From: Triparma columacea
Taxonomy: Eukaryota; Sar; Bolidophyceae; Parmales; Triparmaceae
DNA: 45,788 nt
Direction of reading: 5' to 3'
Assembly: GCA_030267965.1 (NCBI GenBank)
Contig: BRYA01000520.1
Coordinates: forward strand, 3,039-48,826
In this document: in pieces, positions 1 through 10,642 of the stretch
Layout: the number at the start of each line of letters is the position of its first letter
How positions within the stretch are numbered: the first letter of the stretch is position 1
Position numbers and translations under genes: made by a program
Notes under the pieces: model-generated
Seen by the model: the letters and a program-made list of their open reading frames with translations, nothing else
The model's database searches: none
Told to the model about the DNA's origin: nothing

Positions 1-358
1 GACGGAGTAACTTGCCTCTCATGGCCTAGATCGTGTACTGAATTGCAGTTATCGGACATCGAAGCGTCAACCTGAAGTGTATGAGACTCCCTCACACGGT
101 CTTCTCTCCCTCCTCGGGAATCGATTTCCGTGTCCATGTGCTGTGAGCGCAACTCTCGCGGGATTTAGAATCTGTGGGGGCATGCGTACGTTTGGTGAGA
201 GTGAGAAGACTGCCGGTCTCGTCCGATCTTTGAGAGAGATGTTGCCCTCGATCACTCAAGTCGGCATTTCGGCCCTTCTGAGAATCCAACACACCCACAC
301 AAAACAGATCCATCGCTGCCTCTCTCCTCAGGGTCTTTTTGTTGCCACCTTCTGTCCA

Positions 359-482
359 TTTACGCGCATCCTCCACCCCTCGAACGCCTATATTCTTCCG
401 ATGATCCTACCCTCCAACGTACCTTCCCAGCACTCGTCTTGTAGCCCCACTCCTTCAAGGGTTTCAAAAAGTAACAACGACC
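359..482 (+). repeat. Imperfect direct repeat, copy A
   Basis: About 120 bp that recur roughly 890 bp downstream (copy B). The final stretch ending in ...AAAAAGTAACAACGACC is identical over about 27 bp, and the upstream part is roughly 75-80% identical by eye with small indels. No terminal inverted repeats or target-site duplications were noticed, so the nature of the repeat (old tandem duplication or transposon remnant) is open. Confidence 0.6.
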
Positions 483-1246
483 TAACAAAGGAGGAGGGGG
501 AGGGAGGGGAAGGGGGGGTGAGTTGGTATGGCAATGAAGACGTTAGCACCCCCAAGAACAGAAGGACAGTCGATGAACATAAGAACTGCTCGTGTCACAC
601 GCTTCTCGCGGTGCTCCCTCACCTTGATCTGCTTCTTGTCGTCGTTACCGTTGCCAAGATCTGCTGAGATGGAGCGATCGTGGGGGGAGAGGGGGTTGAG
701 AATTTTTACGGCAACATGTTGAGCTCCCTCTGCACTCGTCGACGGCGGCTTTTCCTGCGCCTTGAGGTCAACCCCCCCCCCCCCCCCGGCCATCGATGCG
801 TTCGTCTTGGTGTATATATGTATGGTTCGCCGGTTCTCTCTCGTCATGCTGCAATGAGAGAAGCGAAGAATGGGGGAGGATCTTAGCGATGAAGAACACA
901 AAGTCGGGAGAAGAAGGGGTTAGTACAGGAGTAGCAGATTTGACATTAACCAGCCCACACTCGCATCTTTGTGACGACCCAAACTATGTCTCTGCAAGCA
1001 AAGACGTCCAATCCACTTCCCAATCTCCAAACGCAGCCCTTTCAGCAACTCGCGTTGCTACAAGCACTAACTTCGGCTCCTCCAACACATCGATTCTCGA
1101 TCCTCGCCTTCCCTCTGCTGTCTCTCATCACGCAAGCTCCACCATCCAAATCCTGCCCTCCCCAGGCACCTCAATTCCGACTGTCTTACCTTTGCAGCAC
1201 AGGTGATTTCCACATCAACTGCGAGTGGTGGGTTGCATTTGCCACT

Positions 1247-1365
1247 TTTACGCCTCCTCCGCCCCTCCAACGCCTTATTCTTCCGTTGATCCTCCCCTGT
1301 AACCTACCTGCTCAGCCTCGTCCTGGGCCCCAGTTCTTCAAGGGTTTCAAAAAGTAACAACGACC
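1247..1365 (+). repeat. Imperfect direct repeat, copy B
   Basis: Second copy of the segment described at 359-482, in the same orientation. Conservation is strongest at the 3' end and fades upstream of the shared TTTACG. The sequence immediately after the repeat differs between the two copies. Confidence 0.6.
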
Positions 1366-1636
1366 ACGCGGGTGTGTATTTCCACTTATGGACGTAGTTC
1401 GCCCACAATTTGGGTTATATAACTGAAGATTGTGGTAGTCGTCTCTTTGGGTACAGTTATTGAAGGAATCTCAACAGTGAGAGTTAAATTGAGGTGAGAG
1501 TTAAAGTTAGTTTTTTTCGAAGCTCGAAGGAACTTCGCCCCAAATTTTTGGGGTTAAGTTCCAAGTTATTAGGCTTTAAATAACACCCTCATCCAATGTA
1601 AAGTTGGACTTTTCGTTTGAGAACCCAGCGGCTTAT

Positions 1637-1642
1637 TTTATT
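1637..1642 (-). terminator. Putative poly(A) signal AATAAA
   Basis: A minus-strand AATAAA lies about 26 nt past the TGA of the first minus-strand gene. Position and orientation fit a cleavage/polyadenylation signal; this is inferred from spacing only. Confidence 0.35.
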
Positions 1643-1667
1643 ATACAATTTTCGAGCTCCAAATAAA

Positions 1668-3802
1668 TCACCTTCTGTACCTTCCGTCCTCAGTTTCCTC
1701 CATCAGTGCCTTGACGTTTGCAATGTCGTCATTTAGTCTTTCTCTCACGACCCTGTTTTCGTGGCTCGCCGTCTCTCTGGCTCCCACAAGGAGTGAGAAA
1801 GCCCTGACGAGGCCACTTAGCCGCGCCCCCTCCGCAACGCTGTCGAAGCTCATGGCGGTTTTGACTTCGTCTGAGTTATCCGAACAATCTTCAAATATCG
1901 GCGCCGTTGCTGTAACCCATGTGTCTAAGGAGTTGGATTGGAATTGTCTTTGAGCGCCGTTGGTTTTCTTGGGGCTAACGTGAATGTGGTCTTCGCAGTC
2001 ATCCTCTTTGACGGGACAGCGAAAAATTTCGTCAGAGTTGCATGTAAGCATGTCCACACCGCAAGTTTCCCCATGCAAGTTGTCCCCTTCCCTTGTACAC
2101 ACAGAAGTTTCCTCGACTCCGCTTGTGCTTAACAGTGATGATATCGACTTTTTGCGCCTGCTGTACCAGCTTTTTCTCTCCTTCTTCTTTTTAATGGTGC
2201 CCTCAACCTGGGAGTCAATTGAGCCCACCTTGCTGGTATCCTGTTCTGCAGGCTTGATTGACGATTTCTTACGAATAATTTCCTCGGCGTATACGTTCTC
2301 GACCACAATGATGCCGTACCACCACAGTCTAATGGCCAGCGCCTCCGAACCGAATTCGCCGAATCCGTGGCACTCCGACCAGTTCAGAGTGGACGGGTTT
2401 AGGGTGATTCGAGGCGAGCACGATTTGGGAGAGCAGATAGGGAGTGTACTTGCCGCCTCTTGTGAGTCCGCTTGGGCACCTCCTGTAAATTGGTCTTCAG
2501 CGCAATTATCGCCACTGACGGGCATGGAGCAAATCTGCTTGAGCAGATTCTACGATGATCAGCGGTGAAGTGCAAAGGGGGTTAGCCACAGGGGTAATGA
2601 AGCGAGGAATAAACCCAAGCACATCGGATAAGTACTTGACGACGGAGGAGTGGGGAGGAGGAAAGACCAACGTATCTCACCTCGCAGCCCATCCCATCGA
2701 AATACCTGCCGCAGCGCACCACACCCAAGCTCGCCGCTACGCAAATGGAGTGGGTGTGGGGGATCCCGTGGTCAATGTAGTTGCTAAGTGCCCGCCAGAA
2801 GTGACAGAGGGCGAGCTCGTAAAACTTCGTTGAAGTTTCGTCGTGCCGGGCGACTGATTCGGCGAGGAGGCCCAACCACAGCTCGTCGTTTGAGCCAGCC
2901 CACTCGTGGGCTCCCTCGTAAAAGGGCTTCATTACCAAGGGATTTTTGCTCTTGGCAACATATTTGATAGTCTTCTTGAGGACGTTCGAGATCCCCGTTG
3001 TCATAAAGTCGGAGTGCTTGATTATGCCGTAGGCTAGTGCGACACTGTGGTTGTGTCGGCGCATTAGGGAGTCAAGTTGGTCTTCCATTTCGTCCTCGGA
3101 GCCAAATATGCTAAGCTGCGGGGAGGAGGGGGGGGGGGTGTTAGGTCGAGCCGGTCTAATGTTCACGAAGAAGAATGTACTCAGCCCTCCTTCCCTCCAG
3201 CCCTCACCTCTTCCAACGTGCCACTCGAATCGTCCCTCCACCTCCTCAACCCGTCAAGCACCTTGTACTCGAAGAAGATCTTCTTGGCCTCCATGTTCCT
3301 ATCGGACGCTTGTCGAAGCCTGGGGAGGAAAATGAACGACCTCCAGAGAGCCTGAAGGTTGGGTGGGAAGTAAGGAAGAACGATATGCAGCACCTTGAGC
3401 TGCTTATCGTTTTTGAAGGGGCTGGAAATGAAGAGCAAGGTAAGAATGTGTAGGACGGAGTCTACGGGTGGATTGGGGAGTGATGTTAGTTTCACTCAAG
3501 CTTGCAATCGTGGAGGGAAAGATTAAAAGCAACAACACACACCGTCACAACTAACCAATACAAGACCCTCACTCACCGTCGTAGGGAACCTTTGGGGGGG
3601 GAGGCAAGCACGTCAGGAAGGCATTCTTTGCATTCCAGTCTACCTCTTGTCGAAATGGAGATGGCAAAGTGGAGGTCAATTTTGATAAATCAATAGCCTC
3701 AAGCTCCCTCACATAAGCGCTGCTGAGGAACTTGGTCGAAAGGGGAGGTACCCTGACGATTGGGGCTTTAGACTTTACGCTCTTCCTTAGCTTCCTGATC
3801 AT
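1668..3802 (-). CDS. Hypothetical protein, four exons
   Basis: Function not recognised. Four minus-strand exons read 3802-3577, 3461-3208, 3115-2681 and 2549-1668. All junctions are GT-AG and phases match (1, 0, 0), giving about 598 residues. The first half is helical and aromatic-rich, with an alpha-solenoid-like look (several W/F-containing helices around residues 75-310). The second half is Ser/Asp/Glu-rich with a Lys/Arg cluster near residues 420-435, probably disordered. The intron between exons 2 and 3 ends in a C-only tract before CAG. I chose the ATG at 3802 because it opens the first exon and lies 80 bp from the start of the divergent sorting-nexin gene. No signal peptide or membrane segment is seen. 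Confidence refers to the gene model. Confidence 0.6.
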
Positions 3803-3882
3803 TTTTGGGTTTTGCGAATCGGAGATTCTCCTATCCCCTTTTCTCTCTCACTCAATTCTCCTCACTTATTTATCTGCTTGTA
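3803..3882. promoter_or_regulatory. Shared divergent promoter, 80 bp
   Basis: The start codons of the unknown gene (-) and the sorting nexin (+) are 80 bp apart, so both 5' UTRs and core promoters must share this stretch. It is pyrimidine-rich on the + strand, with no TATA box that I would defend. Confidence 0.45.
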
Positions 3883-6800
3883 ATGTTCTTCAAGAGACGG
3901 AAAAACGCAGATGTAGGTGATCCAAAGGTCAGATCTTCTACAAAAGTTACCTCAACGGGAGCGAAAGGTGAATCAGAGAGGAGAAATATGAGATCTAAAT
4001 CAGGGACACTCAACGGTCGACATCATCTTTCTGAAGAAAAAGAGGGTGTAAGGGCTAATATTAGGAGACACTCGATGGACCATGGTCCATCTGAAGGTGT
4101 ATCATCGCGTACTTCTACAAAACGTCAAGATCAGTTCACAGGGAGGGCGGCAAAAGGTCCCTCCTCAGAGTCGGTTGCATCTCGTCAAACTTTTGGTATG
4201 TCAGGGGCAATCCACAAGAGCTTAGAATTTCAGATGAACCCCCAGTCTGTGGTTTCGGGTGGACACGAGTCGAGCTACAACGTGTCTGCAAATCGCACTG
4301 TCTACAGCACGTCGGAGAGTCAACAAGGTGACCTCGGAAAGCAGGTAAGAGAGTGGATGAAGATTAGAAGGTTTGGGGACAACTGGGATGATCGCATGAT
4401 TGGGATGGTCGCATGATTGGGATGGTCGCATGGTTGGGATGGTCACATGGTTGGGTCCTCAGCATGATTGTAATCCTTCAACACAGCCCTCTCTACGGCT
4501 CGCTTCGCTCGTCGCCTCTAACACAGCCCTCTCCACGGCTCGCTTCGCTCGCCGCCCTCCCCGTGCGCCTAACCCGTCAACGCACGCACTCCCTCCCCCC
4601 CCCCCCCCTTTAGACCCATAGCGACACCGTGAGCGCCCTGACCGATCCTCACTTTGCGCCTCGACTGCGCCGCCAGAGAAAGAGTGACAAGAGAGAGACT
4701 CGCGAGTCCAGCAATGTGCCCCTTAGCGTCTCTAGGTAAGCAGGTATATGGACAACAACGGTGTTCCGCCCGTTGCCTGTTACTAACGCCCTCCCCCCTC
4801 CCCCCTCCCACTCGCCCCAAGGAGATGGAGTCAACAACACACATTTGTGACGGAGAATGTTCCCCCCATGATATCCCCCAAGCCTTCACCTACCCTCACC
4901 GAAGTGCAGCACCTCCACTTCACTAGTGAGGAGCTATCCATCGTCCCGGACCGCGCGTGCCTCGTCCCTTATCAGACCTTCCAGGTTCACATTTCTGACC
5001 CTTACCTAAAGGGTGGGATTTACCTATACGCCATCAAGACGAGCATGAAGTTTGACCCGATGTCAGACTCAATGACGTCTGCGACTTCCCTCCGTTCCAT
5101 TGACGACTTTGTCCTCCTCTACAACCAGCTCCTGGACGACTCTCCCTGCCTGCTAATTCCAGACTTGATATCTTCAGTCATTAACCGATTTAGCAGCGGG
5201 GGAATTATCCCCCCGCACGAGCTGTCCAACTGGCTCTTCGACGTACTCTCGGGCTGCCGGCGCGGTGGAACTTACGTGAGCACCGTGTTCGACGTAGGGC
5301 AGAGCAAGTGCATGGAGGCCTTTCTGTTTGACAAGCTCGCCTTCTCAAAGTCCCTGGAGGTGATTAGGCTGAACGAGGAGAAGGTGAAACACCAAAAGCG
5401 CGCGAAACTCATGTCCGGCGACGTCTACCCCTCCAATCTCAGTCCGATGGCCTCGACGTTCAACGCGGTGGTGAAGAAGTTCGAGAACCTGGGCTGCATC
5501 TCCCCCGGAGATGCGGCGCAAAAGACCACCTTGGCTGTGGCCCTCTTTGGGTGCTCCTCGAAGGTGAAGAATCCCGAAGACTTCGACACTTTGACGAACC
5601 CTCAAATGATTTCTCCGGCGCTTTCCGATTCTACCGCCGTTTCCTTTGACGACGTGTATCACGACGAAAACCAGTTCCTCTTGGCGGACTTTTTCGTTCA
5701 GAAACAAGGGCTTTTGGAGTGCATTGAGGTCCTCGACACCGCCATGATGATGGAGAAAGACAGGGGGGATAGGTGGAGGCTTTTCGCAGTCTCACTTTCG
5801 ACCCTCGCCTCAACTGAGCGTCAGTGGGGCAAAACTAGCCTCCTCTTTCCCGAGGACACGTCGAAAGAGACTAGTAAGAGGGAGGCATCGTTGAACGACC
5901 ACTGTTACAACGTTTGCGAGCAGGCGGCGTACTTGCTCGCGAGGCAGAAAGCGTCTAAGTTCTCGTCGTCCTTGGAAGTACTGAGGGACCTCCTCATGGC
6001 CTTCCACGACGACCTCGTGATGATCAGGCCTGCCGCAGTAACGTACGAGCAAGCGAGGGACGGCGCTGACTTGCAACGGGAGAAGAACTTCGTTGCCATG
6101 GCGAAGATTCGGGCTCAGGGTTCCAAGAAGCAGCGCGCATTGGGGTCGACGACAAAGGATACGACGGCGTTGGCGAAAGCCGTCAAGCTGTACGCAATTA
6201 GCGGTGCTAACCTTCACGGAGGGCTCACAGAGATGGCGCTCGTGTCTTCGATTTCTTACAGTCGCCTCGCCTTCCAATATTTCTCAAAGTTGAGGGGACA
6301 GGCAAGGGTGCAGGCCGAGACTGCCTCCGACGTCATGGACAGCGTGTCAAAGGTGAAGAGCAACCCGTCTTCTGGAGCCTCTGCCCCCCCCCCGATGTCG
6401 AAGGAGGAGGACCTGAAAGAGGCGCAGCTACTTGAAGACATCCTTGGGTATATTGACGTCCAAAAAATTGGTGTCCTTCCCTCCTCAGATCTCACCCATT
6501 CCAACTTCGAAACGAGGTGGAGCGACAGGAACGTCGACGAAATTCTCAGGCTACTGTCTTTTCGGTCCACGAACTACAACGATATAACGGCCAGCGGAAG
6601 CACCTCTGTGAACTCCAACTCGAAGATGGACGTCTTCGAAAAGTACTTGTCGAGGGGACTACTCGAGAGCGAAAGAAGGGGGAAGATCCTGAAAGAGAAC
6701 GCATTGAGATGCGTAGAGGCCATAAGCTGCCTCACACAAGAAGTCCAATTCGACGGGTTCATGTTTAATGTCGAGAAGACGAGGCTGCACTTTGTCACGA

Positions 6801-7649
6801 AGTTCGTTGAGCTCCTGGCCAGGGACGAGGAGATGAGGCCTGTCGATGTTCCTGATTCGTGGGACCCTTCGATGTCGACGCCTGGAATGAGCAGTCTTGG
6901 GTCCCACGTCTTCAAGGTTATATCCGAAGCCGTCCTTGCCGAGAAGGCACAGTTGAAGAAGGTGAGGAGAGGAGGACAGCCACCCCACCGCATTGACCGA
7001 TCCCTAGGCCCAATCCCAAACGCACCTACTAAACCCTCCCCGCATCGCAGCTTGTCAAGGGCTTGGCAGAGTATTTAAATTTCCTCGAGAGCGTGAATTG
7101 TCTCGTCAACATGCAGAAGGTCGCCCACATCCTCGAGAAAGAAGCGGGCGTCAACCGGCAAGATGCCATTGACCTGCTCGACGTAAGGGTGGCCCTCCAA
7201 AATTCTATCATCGTTGAGACGAAGAACAGGTGAGGACTTTCGGGGGGATAAAAGGATAGAACATTGCTACATGCCCAACAGTGCATCGTAAAAATCCCCT
7301 CCGCTCCTAACAATTGCGCCGCCCTGCTCATCGTCGTAGAAACAAGGAAGCTGTTGTGGGCATTCGCAGACAGCTGGAGGACCTCGGAGACCACGGTACG
7401 ACGATTGAGGTGAAGGAGATGAAAGTGAGAAGCAAGATAGCGAAGGAGATAAAAGAGAGAACGCAGAAGCTGGCACAACGGAGGTTCAAGAAGATCAGGG
7501 TTCCCAATAGTCACATAAAGTGCATCGACCTGATCGGCATCTGGACGACCATGGAATACCAAAACAGTAGGAAGGAGAAGGGGGAATTCGATGTCTTGGT
7601 GAATAAAGTGAAAAAAAGGCATGCATGTATAGTCAGTGAGGAATCGTAA
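3883..7649 (+). CDS. PX-domain sorting nexin, probably with a BAR-like C-terminal region
   Basis: Likely phosphoinositide-binding endosomal sorting protein. Exons are 3883-4344, 4677-4735, 4822-6961, 7051-7229 and 7340-7649, all GT-AG with matching phases, giving about 1049 residues. Residues 1-170 are basic, Ser-rich and probably disordered. A PX domain occupies about residues 225-345: the beta strand TFQVHISDP, the FVLLYNQLL helix typical of PX folds, and a Pro-containing loop before the last helix. The remaining 650 residues are mostly helical with spacing that suggests the BAR dimerisation domain of SNX-BAR proteins, but that part is inferred from position and composition. The protein is about twice the length of yeast or animal SNX1/SNX5-type proteins. 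The 59-nt second exon is a microexon that fits both flanks in phase. The TAA at 7647-7649 closes the last exon. Confidence 0.72.
4385..4469 (+). repeat. 17-bp minisatellite in sorting-nexin intron 1
   Basis: Five head-to-tail units of 17 bp, consensus GGGATGGTCGCATGATT. The first four differ at one or two bases each and the fifth is degenerate. It lies inside the first intron, so it does not affect the protein. There are no spacers, so it is not CRISPR-like. Confidence 0.9.
4496..4554 (+). repeat. Duplicated intron segment carrying CTCGCTTCGCTCG
   Basis: Two neighbouring, nearly identical segments (AACACAGCCCTCTCTACGG, then CTCGCTTCGCTCG), about 45 bp apart, in the same intron as the minisatellite. 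The 13-bp CTCGCTTCGCTCG core recurs in other introns of this window (see findings). Confidence 0.75.
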
Positions 7650-7731
7650 AGTAGCATGGGAGTGAAGGATGTTCAAGGGGGGCAAAATCATTTTTTCAAA
7701 ACCCAAACAGAATTTAGGTATCCTCATTTCC

Positions 7732-7737
7732 TTTATT
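7732..7737 (-). terminator. Putative poly(A) signal AATAAA
   Basis: Minus-strand AATAAA about 50 nt past the TGA of the WD40 gene, in the 138-bp space between two convergent genes. Confidence 0.35.
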
Positions 7738-7787
7738 TTTGGGTCGTTGTGGAATGTGTGTATTTCAAAATTTATGAGATGTATACG

Positions 7788-9373
7788 TCATATGTCCAGA
7801 ATATGTAGCTCCCGTCCCGACATAAGTAGGGCCTTGCTTCCGCCCAACAATCGGTTAGACAAACAAACCTTGAAACCGTCTCCGTTCCCCTCACAGAGCG
7901 TGTGGTCTTTCACATTTCGGTTAAAGAGCCTTCCCTCCTTCGTGAAGCAGCCTAGCCGTACCTGAAACTTCTTTTCGCCGGGTTGGCACCTTTCGACGTA
8001 AGGAATAAGGACCTTTTGGAAGCTGTCCTCTGCGACGATTCCATGAATGTGCTTCATGAGCCTAAAGCGGTCGTTGTCGGTCAAGGAATTCTCTCTATTT
8101 TCAGGAAGCGAATATTCGGTAACAATCCCTCCACTCCCTCCTCCTTTGCGAATGTCAAATAAGGCACCACAGCATCCCCCAAGCCCGAATGCTCCCACAA
8201 AATTGAAACCCGTCCCTCCCCCATTGTCCCCAAGGCAGAAGGAAGTCAAAGCGCCCCGGTTCTTATCTCTCTGGTTCCTGGTTCCTGTGAACACGCTCAG
8301 CAAGCCCCCTCCTCTAGTGTCGATTAAAGAGCAGCTCCCATTCCGGTGCCCATAGATGACCTCATTCTCCGACAGCCACTCCACAGTCATAACGGAACTC
8401 CGAAACACTTTCTCGCCCCTGTTCCATACCTCGCTTGACACGGGTAGAATCGTCTCGGGGTCGCTTCTCTCGGAACTGAACAAATTGATCCTGTGGTTGA
8501 CAAAGTTTCGCGGGTGAGCTAAAATTGTCAATTCTTCCTTCAGGACCAACCTCCCCCCCACCCCCTCCTCTTTGTCAACCCCACAAACGACATCGACCTA
8601 CGCTTTCCTCACCTAGGTCTAGAGCTCAAGCCACCCATTTCATTAACCCTAAGGGAAGCCTTGAAATTGCTACTGTCAGTTCTTCTCAGTGCAAAAGAGT
8701 CAATGTGGAGGCCATCTTTTTGTGGCTCGATAAAGCGCCTGCTGCTCCGTCCCTCCATCGTGAATTCAGTGAATTGCCATAAATATTTTAACCTATGGTG
8801 CTCACCAAAACTTGGCGGTCGTAACCCCAACGTCAGAACCACTTGAGAATGCGGTTCAAAATCCATAAAGTAACCTGTTCCTACGGCAACTGTTGTATCA
8901 GGATTGTCAGCCCTTACATAGTCAGCCCTGTGGCTGTGTGAGGATGGATGATCGAGCCTTTGCCCTCCGACATTTGTCCCAATTAGCACGCCAAAAGTCA
9001 GACTGCATCCTCTTGCATTGCAGACATGTACGGAATCTGGTTCTAATTGTATGCTAGTGTTAGGGTTCAATAGTGCTCTAAGCCAACCGGAAACGTACAA
9101 GTTTGTGTTGCGCCCCCCCCTTGACCTTCTCAGCAGGCCTTGCAACATGGTGTCGAAGGTTTTTTGCTTTGCAGTGATGAGTTGAATAGCCTTTCTGCCA
9201 TCCGCAACTACTTTTACTTCCGCGTTCTTGTTTTTCTTCTTCATCTTCTCACTCTCCTTCTCTCTCTGTTTGCGGAGCTGTTCTAATATCTCCTTATTCA
9301 GGTCATCATTTCCCTCGGCATCCTCATCATTCTTTCTCTTCTTGCGTTGCCTTCCGCTTTGCTTCTTCCTCAT
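7788..9373 (-). CDS. WD40-repeat protein, DCAF4-like
   Basis: Probable WD40 beta-propeller; possibly a substrate receptor for CUL4-DDB1 ubiquitin ligases like DCAF4. Two exons, 9373-8613 and 8550-7788, are separated by a 62-bp GT-AG intron with matching phase 2, giving about 507 residues. Residues 1-60 are a Lys/Arg/Glu coiled coil. A short LLRRSRGG element precedes the propeller, and a similarly placed basic element exists in DCAF4. Blade-like strands include TVEWLSENEVIYGHRNGSC followed by SLIDTR, a WD-repeat-type dipeptide ending, and the chain ends with ALLMSGRELHILDI, resembling a closing blade. The repeats are divergent, so WD40 is likely and the DCAF4 link is tentative. The bases before the ATG at 9373 read as a possible 3' splice site, so an upstream exon cannot be excluded. 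Confidence 0.6.
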
Positions 9374-9557
9374 ACCTCTGAAAACGCAACGAAGGATTTT
9401 CAAGGTGCAATGCTAGGTAGCAGTAGTAGTGTCTAAGTGTGTGGGGTTTTTAATACAATTTTGACGAAAGATCCAAGGAGGCCAAGGAGGGCAGAGCCCA
9501 GAAGAAGAGAGAAGAATTTATTCTATTGGAAAAACTAATGGCCAAAGTTAGGAGCTT

Positions 9558-10572
9558 TCATCGTCCTGCTGCATGCGGCGGTATCGCTCCCACGATATCC
9601 CAAACTGTCTTGCTGACGACCCAACCAAAGACAATCCTCGGAAGCCAGCGCGCTTGGATCCACAGAGCCCCTGCGTTAACCATGCCAGCAACTGCGATGA
9701 GCGCGTTGTGAGTTGTTAAGTTGGAATGGCCGCGTTGGTGAGGAGGGGGAAGGAAATCTCTTCTCACCTCCAAGGGTTGGATTGAAGACGTTATTCAGGG
9801 GGGTCGTCATCTGCAGGGCTCTCGCAAAGGCTCCGATGAGAAAGAGAAGACGGGGGGGGAAGAAGCGGATACCTAGCGGAGATATGATGCTACCCACTAT
9901 GCCCCCTCCCTTGCCCTGACCCGTTCTATCTCGCTTGGCGGAACGGTTCGTGAAAATTGCGTTTAATGCGTCTATGCTTGTCGCGAAGAAGAGAATCCTC
10001 TGCCACTTCTGCTTTAGCACCCTTTTGCTATGTCTTGGCCGCCATCTCGGTTGTATTTCCGATGACGGTGTCAAAGCGTTGCTTTCCTCTTCCTCACAGT
10101 CTTTTTCAACAGAGCTGTTGTTGCTCAGATCGTTGCTGTAGCTCCCGGTACTCCTCCCGGTGCTCTTCTTGTACCCCTCCTTTTTGCTGGCGATGTCGTT
10201 CCCTCTGCGCTCGCTCATCCTCATCCTCTTCCTGTTGCCCCCGCTCTTCCTGTTGCCCCCGCTCTTCCTGCTCTTGCAGCTTGCAGCAGCACCGTCCTCC
10301 TCCCCTCTCCACAACTCCACCCCGTCACCCTCTTTCATAAATAGGACGTTGTCAAGTATCGCCCGCAAGTTGTCCCAGTATCCATGCCTCCCATATCCGC
10401 CTTCGATGGCCCCCCCTGTCCATGACTTGTTCAGTCGGCCATGTCTGAATGAGTAATTTCTCAAGGGATGACCTGCATGAGAAGCGGTTCCGCAAAAAAA
10501 TGCTAAAACCGCAATGTATATGGTCGCAAACGTAGTCTTGCTTATTATAAGCCCACGCTCCAAATTCCTCAT
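9558..10572 (-). CDS. Hypothetical basic membrane protein
   Basis: Function not recognised. Two exons, 10572-9768 and 9691-9558, are joined in phase 1 through a 76-bp GT-AG intron, giving about 312 residues. Near residues 10-30 is a hydrophobic segment (IYIAVLAFFCGTASHA) that could be a signal peptide or anchor; no Phe follows the possible cleavage site. The middle is very basic and Ser/Glu-rich, with a short SGGNRK duplication. The C-terminal third is hydrophobic, with three probable membrane helices or hairpins spanning the splice junction. Another in-frame ATG lies upstream at 10644, but it falls across the start of the divergent gene, so I chose the one at 10572, directly before the hydrophobic segment. 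Confidence 0.55.
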
Positions 10573-10642
10573 CCTGTGTTTTGACTTAGAGCTTTTCTTG
10601 ATCTTCCCATTTTTCAAGTTGCCAAGGGCTAGGTTCAAAATC
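10573..10642. promoter_or_regulatory. Shared divergent promoter, 70 bp
   Basis: Only 70 bp separate the chosen start codons of the basic membrane protein (-) and the Sfi1-like protein (+). This is the tightest head-to-head pair in the window, so the 5' UTRs may overlap. Confidence 0.4.

Larger units (their letters stand above)
1..1667. other. Gene-poor 5' region with a duplicated segment
   Basis: I see no coding region here with convincing composition, splice junctions or family motifs. There are open frames of 60-196 codons on both strands, but they overlap each other and lack recognisable domains. One minus-strand frame around 482-901 has some charged, protein-like stretches and could be a decayed exon. 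The region holds an imperfect direct repeat (annotated separately), a C run near 774-787, and a more AT-rich stretch from about 1370 to 1640 next to the end of the first gene. Confidence 0.5.

Noticed and set aside
482..901. 139-codon minus-strand frame with some charged stretches
   Set aside because: No splice partner or motif found, and it crosses a G/C homopolymer; kept only as a remark in the region entry.
4385..4469. 17-bp repeats as a CRISPR-like array
   Set aside because: The units are directly adjacent without spacers, inside an intron of a eukaryotic gene.
5345..6277. Minus-strand frames of 120 and 155 codons within the sorting nexin
   Set aside because: Arg/His/Leu-rich antisense shadows of a GC-rich exon with no start context or motif.
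7029..7727. 232-codon minus-strand frame
   Set aside because: It overlaps the last two sorting-nexin exons antisense and has no domain; the + strand exons splice in phase and end properly.
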